A stretch of DNA of 50,869 bases, taken from positions 1-50,869 of the IMG/VR virus record IMGVR_UViG_3300044974_000745, one strand, 5' to 3'. The DNA comes from a virus. Below the pieces are notes generated by a model that had not been told where the DNA came from, ran no database searches, and worked only from the letters and a program-made list of their open reading frames with translations. The position numbers and the translations under genes were made by a program. Positions 48,110 through 50,869 of this stretch are shown here, piece by piece (the stretch's first letter is position 1; each line of letters begins with the position of its first letter).

Positions 48110-49747
48110 ATGACCACAATTTTTGAAAAAATTTACCGAAACTATTATACTTCATTGTACCATAATTACAGTAGTATTGATACTGTATTACCTCTCACTC
48201 CGTATAGGTTAAAATCTTCATGGACATTAAATAAAGAAGATAATACAGAAGAAGCGTTTGAAAAAAATTATGGTAATCTGTGTTCAGAAGTTTTATTAAA
48301 AAGAATTATCATCAAGTTAGAAAAAAATGATGATAAGATTTCTATGAAGTTATTTTACTACGTAAACTCAAGAAGAGTTGGGAAAAAATTCTTCAGGAAA
48401 AGTACAATGTGTAAGTATGTGACCTATAACTTAAAAACTAATATCTTATATCATGGTGAAATTACAAACTATCACCTTAAAAGAAAGTGTTACAAAAAAG
48501 TAAGAACATCTAATTTTAGTGATTCCCCCATCCAAAAATTCATAGGTTTTTTTAATACTTTAACTTACGGTTTGGCGGAATATAATCTGTTCACTAAAGA
48601 TGATATTTTCAATCTTTTTAATTTATTCCTACAGAACATACCAGGATTAGAGAATTATATGAATATTAATAGTCAGGACCGTCTATATAAATTTATTTTA
48701 GATAAAAGAGGGGTTAAACTACCAAACAACTGGTTATCGTTTAAAGATTCTCCAATACAGCCTAAAAAAGTTGACTATAAAAAAAACGATTTCAAATACA
48801 TTGATGCCCTAATGAATATACATAACTTGAGTGGGGATAAAATAAGAAGGGTACTACATCAGGTTAATAGTTTTAATATTAATACTTGGAATTCAGTAGC
48901 TTCTCTTTTTGGATTAGATTATTTGAAAACTAAAAATGATAATTTTATAAAAGAAATTTTTGAAACAAGTTATTTCCAACATTCTGAATATTTTTTACCT
49001 GAACTTTTTACTAAAAAAGAACTGGATAATTCTTTTGAAATTTTCAAACAATCTCTACTTGGTGACATTGACCCTTTCACATTTTTTGACCACATAAGAT
49101 TTTATGTTAAATTAAAAGGATATGGTGAAAAAATTAAATGGAGTAGTAGAACATATACTGAATTTAATGAAGAACATTTAATTTGGTCAGATTTATACTC
49201 ATCTTATACTAAAGGAAAATTAAAAAGAATTTATGGTCAAAGTTTTATTGATTTGTTTGATACCAAAATTGTATTAGATGATAAATATTTCCCTGTCATT
49301 TTACTAACTTCAACGGACTATAATAATGAATCTGCGGTACAATCCAATTGTGTTAGAACCTATGTTGACCGAGCAGCATCAGTAATCATATCTTTGAGAA
49401 AAGGTTCTAATACATCAGATGTTAGAGCAAGTATTGAATACTTAATTAATACTGATGATAACGAAAAAATTAAATTGAAAAGGATTCAGACGTTAGGTAA
49501 ATATAATTACCATTTAGATACAACTTGGAATGAACCAATCAAGATGTTAGATAAAATGATTTCTAATTATTTAAAAATTAAAGTTTTTGATTTACCAAAG
49601 TTAGAAAAGGAAACTAAAAAAGGGATTTCCATATTTAATTCTGAGTTTGTAACTACGAATGAATATGCGCCTGAAATGGGGTATTACTTAAAATGGGATA
49701 ATAGTGATGTAAATAATAATTGCTTATTACCATACATTGATTTTTGA
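48110..49747 (+). CDS. PcfJ-like protein (545 aa)
   Basis: I start at ATG 48110 (MTTIFEKIYRNYY); the upstream GTG frame would run through the promoter and hairpin. The C-terminal part (about residues 405-475) matches the PcfJ-like pattern: SNCVRTYVDRAASVIISLRK, then ASIEYLI and LKRIQTLGKYN, resembling the C-V-x-Y...I-S-x-R...T-I-E...Q-x-x-G-x-x-N order. PcfJ was named from a conjugative plasmid and its function is not established. The N-terminal 400 residues are basic and helical without a recognised domain. Driven by a host-type promoter, it may be an early protein, unlike the WCT/LRR gene two genes upstream. Confidence 0.6.
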   Translation: MTTIFEKIYRNYYTSLYHNYSSIDTVLPLTPYRLKSSWTLNKEDNTEEAFEKNYGNLCSEVLLKRIIIKLEKNDDKISMKLFYYVNSRRVGKKFFRKSTMCKYVTYNLKTNILYHGEITNYHLKRKCYKKVRTSNFSDSPIQKFIGFFNTLTYGLAEYNLFTKDDIFNLFNLFLQNIPGLENYMNINSQDRLYKFILDKRGVKLPNNWLSFKDSPIQPKKVDYKKNDFKYIDALMNIHNLSGDKIRRVLHQVNSFNINTWNSVASLFGLDYLKTKNDNFIKEIFETSYFQHSEYFLPELFTKKELDNSFEIFKQSLLGDIDPFTFFDHIRFYVKLKGYGEKIKWSSRTYTEFNEEHLIWSDLYSSYTKGKLKRIYGQSFIDLFDTKIVLDDKYFPVILLTSTDYNNESAVQSNCVRTYVDRAASVIISLRKGSNTSDVRASIEYLINTDDNEKIKLKRIQTLGKYNYHLDTTWNEPIKMLDKMISNYLKIKVFDLPKLEKETKKGISIFNSEFVTTNEYAPEMGYYLKWDNSDVNNNCLLPYIDF

Positions 49748-49770
49748 TAGGAAAATATTAATTTTATATA

Positions 49771-50109
49771 ATGAATCAAATACCTAAAAATTGTATAGAA
49801 AAATTTATTAAATCTTACAACAATTATCCATCAATTATAGAGTTAAAACTCAATAGTGAAGATATTGATAAGTTAATGAAGAATAAAACAGTTTTATGGT
49901 CTCATATGTCAATAATTGATAGTCCTATAGATATTTTATGTGATAAAAATCTTGTGGAAATTGATAGTAACGGTATTTATGTTTATATTGATAAACAATC
50001 CGATGATGAAAGTTTAGTTTATTTTTTGTTTCTACAAAACTATATTAATAATGTTAATTTTATCATCTCTAAACTAATAAAAAAAAATAATAATGGAATT
50101 AAACAGTGA
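49771..50109 (+). CDS. Hypothetical protein (112 aa)
   Basis: A small Asn/Asp/Ile-rich protein starting MNQIPKNCIEKFIKSYNNYP, with alternating helices and short strands (SNGIYVYIDKQSDDESLVYF). I recognise no domain. Its last 17 bases overlap the thioredoxin start in another frame, so the two are translationally coupled. Confidence 0.6.
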   Translation: MNQIPKNCIEKFIKSYNNYPSIIELKLNSEDIDKLMKNKTVLWSHMSIIDSPIDILCDKNLVEIDSNGIYVYIDKQSDDESLVYFLFLQNYINNVNFIISKLIKKNNNGIKQ

Positions 50110-50416
50110 AACATTTAACGAGAAGTTAAAAAGTGGTGAAAAAATGTTAGTGGAGTTTTGGGCTCCATGGTGTGGACCATGTCGTATATTAAAACCGACA
50201 TTTGAAAAAGTTGCTAAAATTTTGGAGAGTGAAGATTATGGTGTTAATTTGTATACTTTAAACGTTGAAGAAAATAAAGAATTGTCGGCTAATCTAAAAA
50301 TTAGAAGTATTCCTGTGATTAAATCTTTTAGTGCCGGTAATGAGGTTAACACTGAGGTTGGTGTTATACCTGAATCAAAAATTAGAGATTTAGCTAAAAA
50401 TGTTTTAAATGGATAA
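50093..50416 (+). CDS. Thioredoxin
   Basis: The 107 residues have the thioredoxin fold with the classic active site WAPWCGPC (Cys27, Cys30) after the strand MLVEFWAP, and a cis-proline region RSIPVIKSF. It would reduce disulfides in the cytoplasm; phage thioredoxins commonly supply electrons to ribonucleotide reductase. Overlaps with the genes on both sides (17 and 8 bases) place it in a redox pair with the glutaredoxin-like gene. No signal peptide, so it is cytoplasmic. Confidence 0.92.
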   Translation: MELNSETFNEKLKSGEKMLVEFWAPWCGPCRILKPTFEKVAKILESEDYGVNLYTLNVEENKELSANLKIRSIPVIKSFSAGNEVNTEVGVIPESKIRDLAKNVLNG

Positions 50417-50696
50417 TATTGTTATTTTATTTACAATGGATGGTTGTCCTTTCTGTCAAATCATGAAAGACAAACTTAAAGAGTCTGATATAGAATATCA
50501 TGAAAGAGATATTGATGAGAATGAAGAAGAATATTCTTTATTTTCAGAAGTAAGTGGAAGTGATTTTGTTCCGGCTTTTATGATAATAAGTGACCCTGAG
50601 ACCACACCAAGTGCTAAGTTATTTGCACCTGAGAAAGATTTTTTTGATTTAGATGAAGGAGTAGAAATTATTAAGGAACATTTAAACAAAGGTTAA
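50409..50696 (+). CDS. Glutaredoxin-like protein
   Basis: The 95 residues start MDNIVILFTMDGCPFCQIMK with a CPFC redox site (Cys13, Cys16) after the first strand, then YHERDIDENEEEY and VPAFMII with the cis-proline, the usual glutaredoxin order. CPFC differs from the common CPYC but is used in some family members. It overlaps the thioredoxin by 8 bases and the next gene by one (TAATG). Together they could support nucleotide reduction by a reductase encoded outside the window. Confidence 0.82.
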   Translation: MDNIVILFTMDGCPFCQIMKDKLKESDIEYHERDIDENEEEYSLFSEVSGSDFVPAFMIISDPETTPSAKLFAPEKDFFDLDEGVEIIKEHLNKG

Positions 50697-50869
50697 TGAA
50701 ATTAAGTTTTAAAAAGAATGGTGTGGTTAATGAACCATTAATCCATTGGTCTCTTGATGATGATAACATTGTTGTTATCTATCAAGGTAGTAGAGGGGGT
50801 AATCCTGAATTGGATTATATTATTAAGTATAAGTCACCTGGAAAAAGATTGAGAGCTCCTTCCCACACT
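50696..50869 (+). CDS. Hypothetical protein, cut by the right edge (58 codons visible)
   Basis: The ATG overlaps the glutaredoxin stop (TAATG) and the frame stays open to the end of the window. The visible part (MKLSFKKNGVVNEPLIHWSL, then GSRGGNPELDYIIKY and SPGKRLRAPSHT) is soluble and basic at its end. The KRLRAPSHT segment looks like the start of a motif seen in phage and bacterial proteins of unknown function, but too little is visible to name it. Confidence 0.6.
   Translation, partial: MKLSFKKNGVVNEPLIHWSLDDDNIVVIYQGSRGGNPELDYIIKYKSPGKRLRAPSHT

Noticed and set aside
1-50869. Alternative genetic code (stop reassignment as in some large Bacteroidetes-associated phages)
   Set aside because: Genes end with TAA, TGA and TAG and domains stay intact under the standard code, so no recoding is needed.

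Overview
The window looks like part of the genome of a large, lytic, contractile-tailed (T4-like) double-stranded DNA phage that infects a member of the Bacteroidetes, most likely a flavobacterium. Signs of a phage are a gp6-type baseplate wedge gene at the left edge, a run of giant tail and adhesin genes, a gp46/gp47-type recombination nuclease pair, a small primase, lysis enzymes and dozens of tightly packed small genes. Signs of the host are SprB-type repeats (typical of Bacteroidetes gliding adhesins), a Bacteroidetes-type histone H1-like protein, a C-terminal helix like that of Bacteroidetes rhomboid proteins, very A+T-rich leaders without Shine-Dalgarno sequences, and promoter-like sites of the TTTG / TAnnTTTG kind. 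The genetic code looks standard (TAA, TGA and TAG all end genes). No integrase, canonical tRNA or CRISPR array was seen.

Layout. 1-20874 (+): baseplate and adhesin module, from a partial gp6-like protein through a 1749-residue protein with an internal hydrophobic segment, a gpI-like 1006-residue protein, two SprB-repeat proteins and an 801-residue fiber-like protein. 20985-21587 (+): RuvC-like resolvase. 21593-26146 (-): three-gene adhesin cassette (small module protein, 803-residue Thr/Pro-repeat protein with a propeller-like end, 641-residue PKD/leucine-rich-repeat protein). 26230-33104 (+): DNA metabolism (primase, PD-(D/E)XK nuclease, SbcD/gp47, SbcC/gp46) with a secreted lytic transglycosylase and small proteins between. 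33133-34447 (+): a small acidic protein and a full primary-type sigma factor, ending at a strong terminator. 34512-37726 (+): membrane, amidase and spanin-like genes, a probable lysis and envelope block. 37729-40251 (+): two probable head or internal virion proteins. 40297-44708: small genes, including an H1-like protein, DnaJ, two minus-strand genes, a structured RNA candidate and a ribbon-helix-helix protein. 44692-46330: LAGLIDADG homing endonuclease and Dam-like methylase. 46359-50869: leucine-rich-repeat/WCT protein, PcfJ-like protein, thioredoxin, glutaredoxin and a truncated gene.

Regulation. A TATTTATA-centred element, in the best cases GATATTTATAAAG followed by an A-run, sits 2 to 25 bases before the starts of several transcription units on both strands and is a candidate phage promoter class. 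A second class matches the host consensus. The phage sigma factor is a natural candidate to link the two, but that is inference. The most unusual parts are the SprB/LRR/PKD/Thr-Pro receptor-binding arsenal, the hydrophobic insert in the 1749-residue protein, helically phased 11/12-base repeats at 35424-35488, the cloverleaf-like RNA at 44221-44295, and terminator hairpins that abut or contain start codons.
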